Source of the DNA: Domibacillus indicus
Lineage (GTDB): Bacteria; Bacillota; Bacilli; Bacillales; Domibacillaceae
Assembly (NCBI RefSeq): GCF_023715895.1
Contig: NZ_JAMBOO010000036.1
Span: 1-35,870, forward strand
Direction: 5' to 3'
DNA length: 35,870 nucleotides
Below are positions 1 to 6,039 of this stretch, piece after piece; positions within the stretch are counted from its first letter, which is position 1; every line of letters starts with the position of its first letter. The position numbers and the translations under genes are program-made. The notes beneath the pieces were generated by a model, which searched no databases, was not told the DNA's origin, and saw only the letters and a program-made list of their open reading frames with translations.

Positions 1-26
1 AAGAGGAAAAAGAACAAAAAGCCTAA
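1..26 (+). CDS. Possible 3' tail of an upstream gene
   Basis: The first bases read EEKEQKA followed by TAA at 24-26, and a strong terminator starts five bases later. That layout fits the end of a gene entering from the left. A second frame also reads through as a Lys/Arg-rich tail stopping at TAG 34-36, so the frame is not certain. Nothing can be said about function. Confidence 0.3.
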
Positions 27-30
27 AAGG

Positions 31-78
31 AAATAGGCAGATTCCTGTTCAATTTTGAACAGGAATCTGCCTATTTTT
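31..78 (+). terminator. Rho-independent terminator with perfect 22-bp stem
   Basis: Arms 31-52 and 55-76 are exact reverse complements around a TT centre, and the 3' arm ends in a T-run (74-78). The hairpin would end transcription entering from the left edge. The A-rich 5' side means it could also work on the minus strand. Confidence 0.85.
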
Positions 79-120
79 GTTGGAGAAACAAGTAAGAATT
101 TAAAAACGTAAGTTTTTCAG

Positions 121-149
121 TGCCCTCCTGATGTCGGGGCGGTTTTTTT
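121..149 (+). terminator. Weak terminator-like hairpin
   Basis: GCCCT at 122-126 can pair with GGGGC at 136-140 (one G-T pair), followed by GG and seven T. There is no gene between this and the stronger hairpin at 31-78, so its purpose is unclear. It may be a remnant of an older element. Confidence 0.35.
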
Positions 150-165
150 AGAATTATGAACGGAA

Positions 166-226
166 TGTAACGATTTGTTAAAGTTTTTGTAATATTCTTG
201 TTTTTGGGTTAAAGATCACCTATCCT
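166..226 (+). promoter_or_regulatory. Promoter with WalR/PhoP-type TGTNAN repeats, upstream of the SLH 5'-nucleotidase
   Basis: A -35 TTGTTT (198-203) and -10 TATCCT (221-226) are 17 bases apart. Upstream lie TGTAAC (166), TGTTAA (176) and TGTAAT (188), spaced 10 and 12, so the outer two are exactly 22 bases apart. WalR recognises direct TGTWAH-N5-TGTWAH repeats, and PhoP recognises the related TTAACA type. The motif fits a two-component response regulator of this class. Which regulator is inference. Confidence 0.45.
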
Positions 227-265
227 TTGAATTAAAGGTGTTTATTTTATAAGGGGGCAGGTTCA

Positions 266-2401
266 TTGAAAAACAAACATAAATTTATTGCGGCAGCGTC
301 TGTGGCTTCTATTGGTGTATCCGCTGTTTCGATTTCGGCTGCATCTGCTTTTACAGATGTACCACCGCATTATGAGGAAGCGGTTCAATTTTTAACAGAA
401 AACGATATTACAGCCGGCTATTCTGCAGGTAAGTTTGGCACGTCTATGTCCATTGCACGCGTAGATGCGGCCATTCAATTGGCAAAGGCGCTTGGCTTTA
501 CAGAAGATGATACATATGAAGACGCAGGATTTACCGATGTACCAGAGCGAGGTCAATGGGCTGTAAATGCGCTGGCAGAGGTCGGGGTTACAGCAGGAAA
601 AGCAAAAGGTAAATTCGGTGCGTTTGAACCCATCACGCGCGGCGAAGCTTCCTATTGGCTTGCGAATGCTTACGGGCTTGAAGTAGACGAAACGGTTACA
701 GAGACACCATTTACGGATGTGAATGAACGCTTTGGCCCTTATGTAAACGCCCTTGTAGAATCTGGTCTTTCTCTCGGCAAAACCGATACAACTTTTGGTG
801 CAGCGGACAGGCTGCTTCGGGGTGAATGGGCGTTATTCCTCCACCGCGGATCTCAGCTGCCGGAAGAATTCCTGCTTTCCCTTATCCACACGAACGATAC
901 ACATGCACATATTGACAATGTTGCGCGTAAAGCAACGGTTGTAGAAGCGCTGCGGGAAGAAAACCCGTCTTCTCTACTCGTTGATGCCGGCGACGTGTTT
1001 TCCGGCACCCTTTATTTCAACCAATTCAAAGGGCAGGCTGATCTTGATTTTATGAACATGCTCGGCTATGATGCCATGACCTTTGGAAACCACGAATTCG
1101 ACCTAGGTACAGGGCCGCTGGCTGATTTTATCAAAAATGCGAAATTCCCGTTTGTATCGGCGAACGTAAACGCGTCGGCGGATGCGAATCTTTCTTCTTT
1201 AATGAACGAAACGGTGACGGATGAACCGATGGACGGACGGGTATACAATGGCATTATTAAAGAAGTAGACGGCGAGAAAGTCGGCATTTTCGGCTTGACA
1301 ACAGCAGAAACACAAACGATTTCATCTCCTGGCGACGATGTTGTGTTTGAAAACTATATTCAAGAAGCGAAAAAAGCGGTAGCGTCCTTTGAAGCAGAAG
1401 GAGTGGACAAAGTTGTAGCCCTGTCCCATATTGGCTTCCGGGATGGCGGCGGTGATAATGATGTCACGCTCGCAAAAGAAGTGGAAGGCATTGATGTGAT
1501 TGTCGGCGGCCATACGCATGACAAGCTGAGCGAGCCGTATATTGATGAAACAGGAGCAGAGCCGACCGTTATTGTACAGGCCAATGAGTATAACAAGTTT
1601 GTCGGTACACTTGATGTGATCTTTGATGAAGAGGGAGCTATCACGGGGTACGCCGGCGAACTGATTGAAGTCGATCAGAAAAATGAAGACGGCACTTATG
1701 TGTTTGAAGAAAACGAAGAAGTGAAAAACCGGCTGGCGTCCGCTTATACACCGGAGATTGAGAAAGTAAAAGCCCAGGTAGTGGGTTCAGCTGCAGCCGC
1801 TTTAGATGGCGAGCGGGCGAATGTGCGCACGAAGGAAACCAATCTTGGCAACCTCATGACGGATGCCATGCTTGCAAAAGCCAAGACGATTGATTCAGAT
1901 ACCGTCATTGCGCTTCAAAACGGCGGAGGAATCCGTGCATCGATCGATGCCGGAGACATTACAATGGAAGAAGTGCTTACCGTAATGCCGTTTGGCAACG
2001 CGCTCGCTATCATGGACTTAACAGGAGCAGAAATCAAAGCCGCGCTTGAACACAGCGTCAGCCTAGCGCCAGAACAAAACGGCGCATTCCTGCAGGTGTC
2101 CGGCTTGAAGTTTACGTATGACTCCTCCAAAGCGGCAGGTTCCCGTGTAACATCGGTAGAAGTGAACGAAGGCGGCACATTTGTTCCGCTGGATGAAGCG
2201 AAAACATATGCTGTAGCAACAAACACCTTTACCGCAAAAGGCGGCGATAACTTTTCAATGTTTAAAACAGCGTACGACGAAGGCCGCGTGAGTGAGCCAG
2301 GCAACGTAGACTGGGAAACCTTTACCGATTATTTAAAAGCGAATCCGTCGGTTAACGCAGCGGTTGAAGGACGTATTACCGATACAAATTCAGCTCAATA
2401 A
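266..2401 (+). CDS. SLH-anchored secreted 5'-nucleotidase / metallophosphoesterase
   Basis: Starts at TTG 266, eight bases after AGGGGG. A signal peptide of about 28 residues ends in ISAASA, followed by three SLH modules (about residues 29-200, each with an F-x-D-V start) that bind pyruvylated wall polysaccharide. The catalytic metallophosphatase domain begins near residue 207 with the HTNDTHAH metal-site motif, then GDVFSG, GNHEFD and GGHTHD. The C-terminal 5'-nucleotidase domain (about 500-700) carries NGGGIR. This is the UshA/YfkN-type architecture: it should hydrolyse nucleotides or 2',3'-cyclic nucleotides outside the cell, giving nucleoside and phosphate. At 711 residues with both domains complete, it looks functional. 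It is a single-gene unit between terminators. SLH modules at the N-terminus place the enzyme on the wall surface. Confidence 0.92.
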   Translation: MKNKHKFIAAASVASIGVSAVSISAASAFTDVPPHYEEAVQFLTENDITAGYSAGKFGTSMSIARVDAAIQLAKALGFTEDDTYEDAGFTDVPERGQWAVNALAEVGVTAGKAKGKFGAFEPITRGEASYWLANAYGLEVDETVTETPFTDVNERFGPYVNALVESGLSLGKTDTTFGAADRLLRGEWALFLHRGSQLPEEFLLSLIHTNDTHAHIDNVARKATVVEALREENPSSLLVDAGDVFSGTLYFNQFKGQADLDFMNMLGYDAMTFGNHEFDLGTGPLADFIKNAKFPFVSANVNASADANLSSLMNETVTDEPMDGRVYNGIIKEVDGEKVGIFGLTTAETQTISSPGDDVVFENYIQEAKKAVASFEAEGVDKVVALSHIGFRDGGGDNDVTLAKEVEGIDVIVGGHTHDKLSEPYIDETGAEPTVIVQANEYNKFVGTLDVIFDEEGAITGYAGELIEVDQKNEDGTYVFEENEEVKNRLASAYTPEIEKVKAQVVGSAAAALDGERANVRTKETNLGNLMTDAMLAKAKTIDSDTVIALQNGGGIRASIDAGDITMEEVLTVMPFGNALAIMDLTGAEIKAALEHSVSLAPEQNGAFLQVSGLKFTYDSSKAAGSRVTSVEVNEGGTFVPLDEAKTYAVATNTFTAKGGDNFSMFKTAYDEGRVSEPGNVDWETFTDYLKANPSVNAAVEGRITDTNSAQ

Positions 2402-2410
2402 GGGAAGAAC

Positions 2411-2443
2411 ATGCCCGGGCAGCTTGTGAGCCCGGGCATTTTT
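2411..2443 (+). terminator. Terminator after 5'-nucleotidase gene
   Basis: ATGCCCGGGC (2411-2420) pairs with GCCCGGGCAT (2430-2439), followed by TTTT, ten bases after the stop codon. Confidence 0.9.
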
Positions 2444-2474
2444 CCCGTTTTCGCAACGAAATTCTGATTATTTC

Positions 2475-2503
2475 TTCTTTTTTCGTATGAACGGTGGTAT
2501 AAT
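2475..2503 (+). promoter_or_regulatory. Promoter of aspartokinase gene
   Basis: A perfect -10 TATAAT lies at 2498-2503, with a poor -35 (TTCTTT) about 17 bases upstream. The leader to the start codon is only about 50 bases, so there is no room for the lysine riboswitch or T-box seen before some aspartokinase genes. Confidence 0.55.
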
Positions 2504-2559
2504 TCTTTGGATAAAGCGCATTTTCGTCAAGGAATGCAAACCAGCAAGGAGTGGCAGAC

Positions 2560-3927
2560 ATGATCGTATGTAAATTTGGCGGCACATCCGTTGCCAGTGC
2601 AGAACAAATTAAAAAAGTAGCATCTATCGTAAAAGATGAACCGAAGCGAAAGGCGGTTGTTGTATCGGCACCCGGTAAACGTTTCAGCGAAGATACGAAA
2701 GTAACGGACCTGCTGATTGCGCTTGCGAATGCCTCTTTGCAAAAGCAGGATGCGGAAGCGGAACTAAAAGCCGTTGTTGACCGTTATGCAGACATCGCTC
2801 AAGGGCTCGGTCTTGATGATACGATTGTTTATATTATTGAAGAAGATTTGCGCGGCCGTTTAACAGAAAACCGCGATAACCCGCCGCTTTTCATGGATCA
2901 GCTGAAAGCAAGCGGAGAAGATAATAATGCAAAATTAATTGCTGCGTATTTTACAAGCATCGGATTAGATGCGGAGTATGTAAATCCGAAAGAAGCGGGC
3001 TTAATTGTAAGTGATGAGCCGGGCCGCGCACGTGCGCTTCCAGAAGCTTATGAAAACTTAGAAAAGCTTCGTGAAAACGGAAAGATTGTCGTATTCCCAG
3101 GCTTTTTCGGTTATACAAAAGAAGGCGTGATGATGACATTCGCCCGCGGCGGTTCGGATATTACCGGTTCAATTTTAGCCGCTGCTCTAAAAGCGGAGCT
3201 ATATGAAAACTTTACAGATGTTGATTCCGTTTTTGCAGCGAACCCGAATGTTGTGGACAATCCGGCTGAAATCAAACGGATGACATACCGGGAAATGCGC
3301 GAGTTGTCATATGCCGGCTTCTCTGTTTTCCATGATGAAGCCCTTATGCCTGCATTCCAGCATTCGGTGCCTGTTTGCATTAAAAATACAAACAACCCAT
3401 CCGCACCGGGGACAATGATTGTAGCAGAGCGTGAATACACGAAAAATCCGGTTATTGGGATTGCGGCAGACACTGGATTTTCTACTTTGTACGTAAGCAA
3501 GTATTTGATGAACCGTGAAATCGGATTTGGCCGCCGTCTCCTTCAAATTTTAGAAGAAGAAGGTGTATCATATGAGCATACGCCATCTGGCATTGATGAT
3601 TTGTCGGTTATTGTAAGAAGCCACCAGCTTACACCAGAAAAAGAAGAGCGCATTTTAGCTCGTTTCCGCAATGAACTGCATGTAGATAAAGCAAATGTGG
3701 AGCATGGCTTTGCGATGATTGTGCTTGTCGGAGAAGGTATGCATAATACACTTGGACTTTCTGCACGTGCCACATCGGCCATTTCCCGCGTTGGCGCAAA
3801 CATTGAAATGATCAACCAGGGTTCTTCGGAAGTCAGCCTTGTGTTTGGTATTCAAGAAAAAGATACAAATAATGTATTGCGTGAGCTGTACAAAGAGTTT
3901 TTCAGCAAGAGTGCAGTTCTTCAATAA
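2560..3927 (+). CDS. thrD: Aspartate kinase (aspartokinase III, YclM/ThrD type)
   Basis: Phosphorylates L-aspartate with ATP, the first step towards lysine, threonine and methionine. ATG 2560 is chosen because AAGGAG (2546-2551) sits eight bases before it. An in-frame GTG at 2551 overlaps that ribosome site and is unlikely. The 455-residue product starts with the kinase signature KFGGTSV, has the amino-acid kinase domain to about residue 290 (including FARGGSDITGS), and ends in two ACT domains (about 300-455) that bind inhibitory amino acids. Length and the APGKRFSEDTKVTDLL block match the B. subtilis YclM class (inhibited by lysine plus threonine) rather than LysC or DapG. No pathway neighbours are adjacent. 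It stands alone between terminators. Confidence 0.93.
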   Translation: MIVCKFGGTSVASAEQIKKVASIVKDEPKRKAVVVSAPGKRFSEDTKVTDLLIALANASLQKQDAEAELKAVVDRYADIAQGLGLDDTIVYIIEEDLRGRLTENRDNPPLFMDQLKASGEDNNAKLIAAYFTSIGLDAEYVNPKEAGLIVSDEPGRARALPEAYENLEKLRENGKIVVFPGFFGYTKEGVMMTFARGGSDITGSILAAALKAELYENFTDVDSVFAANPNVVDNPAEIKRMTYREMRELSYAGFSVFHDEALMPAFQHSVPVCIKNTNNPSAPGTMIVAEREYTKNPVIGIAADTGFSTLYVSKYLMNREIGFGRRLLQILEEEGVSYEHTPSGIDDLSVIVRSHQLTPEKEERILARFRNELHVDKANVEHGFAMIVLVGEGMHNTLGLSARATSAISRVGANIEMINQGSSEVSLVFGIQEKDTNNVLRELYKEFFSKSAVLQ

Positions 3928-3938
3928 AAGAAATATTT

Positions 3939-3967
3939 AAAAACCCGCCAGCTGCTGGCGGGTTTTT
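3939..3967 (+). terminator. Terminator of aspartokinase gene
   Basis: AAAAACCCGCCAG pairs with CTGGCGGGTTTTT around a CTG loop, and the 3' arm ends in a T-run, 11 bases after the stop. Confidence 0.92.
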
Positions 3968-3982
3968 TAGCTTGTCTACATG

Positions 3983-4012
3983 AAAAAAAGACCCTATGCA
4001 GGATCTTTTTTA
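3983..4012 (-). terminator. Minus-strand terminator of the 51-residue gene
   Basis: Read on the minus strand, GATCC pairs with GGGTC (one G-T pair) and is followed by seven T. On the plus strand the same pair is an A-C mismatch, so the hairpin is built for minus-strand transcription. It starts eight bases after the stop of the small gene, which supports that gene being real. Confidence 0.7.
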
Positions 4013-4019
4013 TGACGGA

Positions 4020-4175
4020 TTAAAGTTTATCAAGAATGCTTTTGCCAGACATACGTGTTCTATGGGAATCACTGTATGATTTACGCAAATTGTTTGTTCC
4101 TAGGCGGTTTTTTACTTTCGGGTAAACGATTGGAGCGATAATAGCACCGTACTTGATCAGCTTTTTTAAATTCAT
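4020..4175 (-). CDS. Small basic protein, 51 residues, paralogue of the 42-residue protein at 14440-14568
   Basis: Starts at ATG 4175, nine bases after GGAG (4185-4188). An in-frame ATG at 4184 touches the ribosome site and is less likely. The product opens with MNLKKLIKYGAIIAPIVYPK, then becomes polar and basic and ends SILDKL. The hydrophobic core KYGxIIxPIV is shared with the second small protein in this window. The gene has its own extended -10 promoter (4248-4253) and terminator (3983-4012). No signal peptide, and the hydrophobic stretch is too short for a confident membrane helix. I do not recognise the family. An amphipathic membrane-associated or nucleic-acid-binding peptide is possible but unproven. 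Confidence 0.75.
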   Translation of the reverse strand: MNLKKLIKYGAIIAPIVYPKVKNRLGTNNLRKSYSDSHRTRMSGKSILDKL

Positions 4176-4247
4176 TTCTGTCATCTCCGTTCTCAAATGT
4201 TCATTACATTACTATACCCATTTAAAGCATGTTGAAACAACGTTTTC

Positions 4248-4253
4248 ATTATA
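4248..4253 (-). promoter_or_regulatory. Extended -10 promoter of the 51-residue gene
   Basis: Minus strand reads TGGTATAAT: a perfect TATAAT with TG one base before it. No good -35 is visible, as expected for extended -10 promoters. The start codon is about 75 bases downstream. Confidence 0.6.
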
Positions 4254-4303
4254 CCACATTTCCTCATTTTTTCTAAGAAGTTCGCACGTATTACTTCTTC
4301 ACA

Positions 4304-4312
4304 TGGTAAAAT
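4304..4312 (+). promoter_or_regulatory. Extended -10 promoter of the SGNH esterase gene
   Basis: TGGTAAAAT has a near-consensus -10 with TG before it. Transcription would begin near 4319, downstream of the in-frame ATG at 4311, which supports the GTG 4341 start. Confidence 0.5.
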
Positions 4313-4340
4313 GGATAAAACGAGTGCGGGAGGAAAAAAA

Positions 4341-5585
4341 GTGAAAAAATACATATCAGCCCTTTCAGCCGGTGTATTGGGCATGGGCATTTTTCTTGTG
4401 CCGCCAGCAGACGCAGCTGTTTCGAAAATAGACTATGTCGCTTTCGGTGATTCTATTGCGGCCGGCCAAACGCCTTATAAAGTGCCGGTTGGAACGAGCT
4501 ACACCGATTTAATTGCAGCGGAGCTGAAGGAAGAAGGCGTCCTCTCTTCTTTTACGAAAGAATTTGCCGTTTCCGGTGAAACGAGCGCCCAGTTTTTAGC
4601 GAAGCTCTCTTTAACGGATGTACAGGAAGCGGTTCGGCAGGCAGAACTGATTACGATCTCAACAGGTGCCAATGATCTGCTTCAATTAGCGCTTGCCGGA
4701 AATACAGATCCCATTAAGCTGTTAGAAGCAGTCGCGCAGGTGGACCGAAATCTCACAGCCGGTATTCAGCAAATTAAAGTATTGAATCCAACGGTCGATG
4801 TGTATGTGACAGGCTATTATTTTCCGTTTCCACGTATGGAAGAAGGACAGCAAAAAGATCACTTAAAAGAATTTTTTACACTTTTTAATACGCAATTAAA
4901 AACGACCGCTCAAAAACAATCCGCAACGTTTGTTGATGCCTCTGCCCAGTTCGGTGAAGAGTATTTGCCAAACCCGAGCGATATTCATCCGAATACAGCC
5001 GGCTATCAGCTGATTGCCAATCAATTTTTTGCAGTTTGGAAGGGAGCAGCGGACTCGGACCCATTTTCTGATATTGCCGCTGTCGGCTCCCAGGCACGCC
5101 TGGCGATTATGAAACTGGCCGAGAATGGTATTATTAAAGGAAATGCGGATGGTACGTTTGCACCTAAAAGCCAGATTACCAGGGCGGAAGCCGCGATTAT
5201 TTTAGCGCGTATTCTTGGCAAAACGGAAGCGGCACCGAATCCAGGGTTTTCAGATGTTTCTGCGCACATGAAATCTTACAGCGCGATTGCACAGCTTACT
5301 GAAGCGGGCGTTTTTGCGAAAGCGCCGAAATTCAATCCGAATCAGCCGCTTACACGGGCCCAGTTAGCACGTATATTAACAAAAGCATTGAATCTGAAAG
5401 CAGGTGCATCCGCCGCTTTCACAGACGTTCCGGCTTCTCACTGGGCAAAGAATGAAATTGATGCTGTTTACGCAAACGGCCTGATGACCGGCGGTGCCGC
5501 TGCTAGATTTCTTCCAGAAGCAGGCATTACCCGTGAACAATTTGCCATGACCATTTTTAATGTGTGGAGCAGCAAGCAGCCATAA
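4341..5585 (+). CDS. SLH-anchored SGNH/GDSL-family hydrolase (lipase/esterase)
   Basis: GTG 4341 follows GGGAGG (4328-4333) by seven bases and begins a clear signal peptide (KKYISAL... ending PPADA). The 414-residue product has an SGNH hydrolase domain (about 30-240): block I AFGDSIAAG with the nucleophile Ser, block III GAND, block V DIHPN with the Asp-His pair. Three SLH modules follow (about 245-410; DPFSDI, NPGFSDV, AAFTDV), here at the C-terminus, unlike the nucleotidase where they are N-terminal. It would be a surface-anchored esterase acting on lipids, acylated polysaccharide or peptidoglycan acetyl groups; the sequence does not say which. Single-gene unit with its own promoter and terminator, divergent from the small minus-strand gene. 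Confidence 0.9.
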   Translation: MKKYISALSAGVLGMGIFLVPPADAAVSKIDYVAFGDSIAAGQTPYKVPVGTSYTDLIAAELKEEGVLSSFTKEFAVSGETSAQFLAKLSLTDVQEAVRQAELITISTGANDLLQLALAGNTDPIKLLEAVAQVDRNLTAGIQQIKVLNPTVDVYVTGYYFPFPRMEEGQQKDHLKEFFTLFNTQLKTTAQKQSATFVDASAQFGEEYLPNPSDIHPNTAGYQLIANQFFAVWKGAADSDPFSDIAAVGSQARLAIMKLAENGIIKGNADGTFAPKSQITRAEAAIILARILGKTEAAPNPGFSDVSAHMKSYSAIAQLTEAGVFAKAPKFNPNQPLTRAQLARILTKALNLKAGASAAFTDVPASHWAKNEIDAVYANGLMTGGAAARFLPEAGITREQFAMTIFNVWSSKQP

Positions 5586-5591
5586 CAGCTG

Positions 5592-5624
5592 AAAGAACTG
5601 CCAGGCGGCGGCAGTTCTTTTCTT
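5592..5624 (+). terminator. Terminator of SGNH esterase gene
   Basis: AAAGAACTGCC (5592-5602) pairs with GGCAGTTCTTT (5610-5620), followed by a T-rich tract. Confidence 0.9.
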
Positions 5625-5685
5625 TTGCACGAATAGATCAAGAATACAGAACATTTCGAGCCGTTTTTTTAACTGTACATCTAGG

Positions 5686-5733
5686 ATACAATATGCTAGT
5701 ATTTACAACGTGAACAAACACAATATATAGTAT
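5686..5733 (+). promoter_or_regulatory. Two candidate NrdR boxes upstream of nrdA
   Basis: The known NrdR box is close to ACACWATATATWGTGT, used in pairs about 31-32 bases apart. ACACAATATATAGTAT at 5718-5733 is a good match and covers the -10. A weaker ATAC...GTAT palindrome at 5686-5702 lies upstream of the -35, about 31.5 bases centre to centre. It has one extra central base, so the second box is less certain. NrdR represses ribonucleotide reductase genes when dATP is abundant. Confidence 0.6.
5702..5731 (+). promoter_or_regulatory. Promoter of the nrdAB operon
   Basis: TTTACA (5702-5707) and TATAGT (5726-5731) are 18 bases apart. The predicted start near 5738 falls just before the riboswitch stem P1 at 5741, which supports the assignment. 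Confidence 0.65.
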
Positions 5734-5740
5734 GCGATGG

Positions 5741-5888
5741 AAAATAGGTACCAGTAATGGTGTAAAGGGAATCCGGTTGGATGCCGGAGCTGTCCCCGCA
5801 ACTGTAAGTGCAGACGAATGCCGGGCCACTGCGAAAGCGGGAAGGCGGCAGGAGGAGGACGCACGAGCCAGGAAACCTGCCTGTTTTT
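5741..5888 (+). promoter_or_regulatory. Cobalamin (B12) riboswitch controlling nrdAB
   Basis: Closing stem P1 is AAAATAGG (5741-5748) with CCTGTTTT (5880-5887). In order it contains the conserved GGGAATCC (5768-5775), GCTGTCCCCGCAACTGTAA, GCCACTGCGAAAGCGGGAAGG core and the B12 box AGCCAGGAAACCTGCC. All hallmarks of the AdoCbl aptamer are present. Binding of cobalamin to such RNAs lowers expression of the downstream genes. It precedes a ribonucleotide reductase that does not need B12, so the logic is to switch off this enzyme when B12 can supply a class II enzyme. Confidence 0.95.
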
Positions 5889-5920
5889 CTGTAAGCACCA
5901 CTTTCTTCGGGGGCTGAGAG

Positions 5921-5951
5921 GTGAAGATGGCGTAACTCTGCCATTTTTCAC
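5921..5951 (+). terminator. Candidate expression-platform terminator of the B12 riboswitch
   Basis: ATGGC (5927-5931) pairs with GCCAT (5940-5944), extended by GTGAA with TTCAC, and a T-run lies at 5944-5948. It is 33 bases after the aptamer and 90 bases before the start codon, the expected place for regulated termination. The short palindrome GAGCGATCGCTC followed by TTTTT near 5992-6008 is an alternative. Confidence 0.5.
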
Positions 5952-6039
5952 GTTTACCCACCCAGAGCGCGGACTCAGTCGAAAAAACTTGAGCGATCGC
6001 TCTTTTTATTTTGCTCATATTAAAAGGAGGACATACTTC

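Noticed and set aside
75-91. Same TTTTTGTTGGAGAAA string after the terminators at 75 and 21083
   Set aside because: A 15-base match between two T-run ends in 36 kb is within chance.
2401-2559. Lysine riboswitch or T-box before the aspartokinase gene
   Set aside because: The leader is only about 50 bases after the -10 and lacks conserved motifs.
5901-5975. TPP-riboswitch-like GGGGGCTGAGAGG after the B12 aptamer
   Set aside because: The second conserved TPP block (ACCTGATCTGGATAATGCCAGCG) is absent; the match is a short coincidence next to a hairpin.
5818-6039. N-terminal extension of NrdA into the riboswitch
   Set aside because: The frame is open, but it would translate the B12 aptamer. ATG 6040 has a strong AAAGGAGG.
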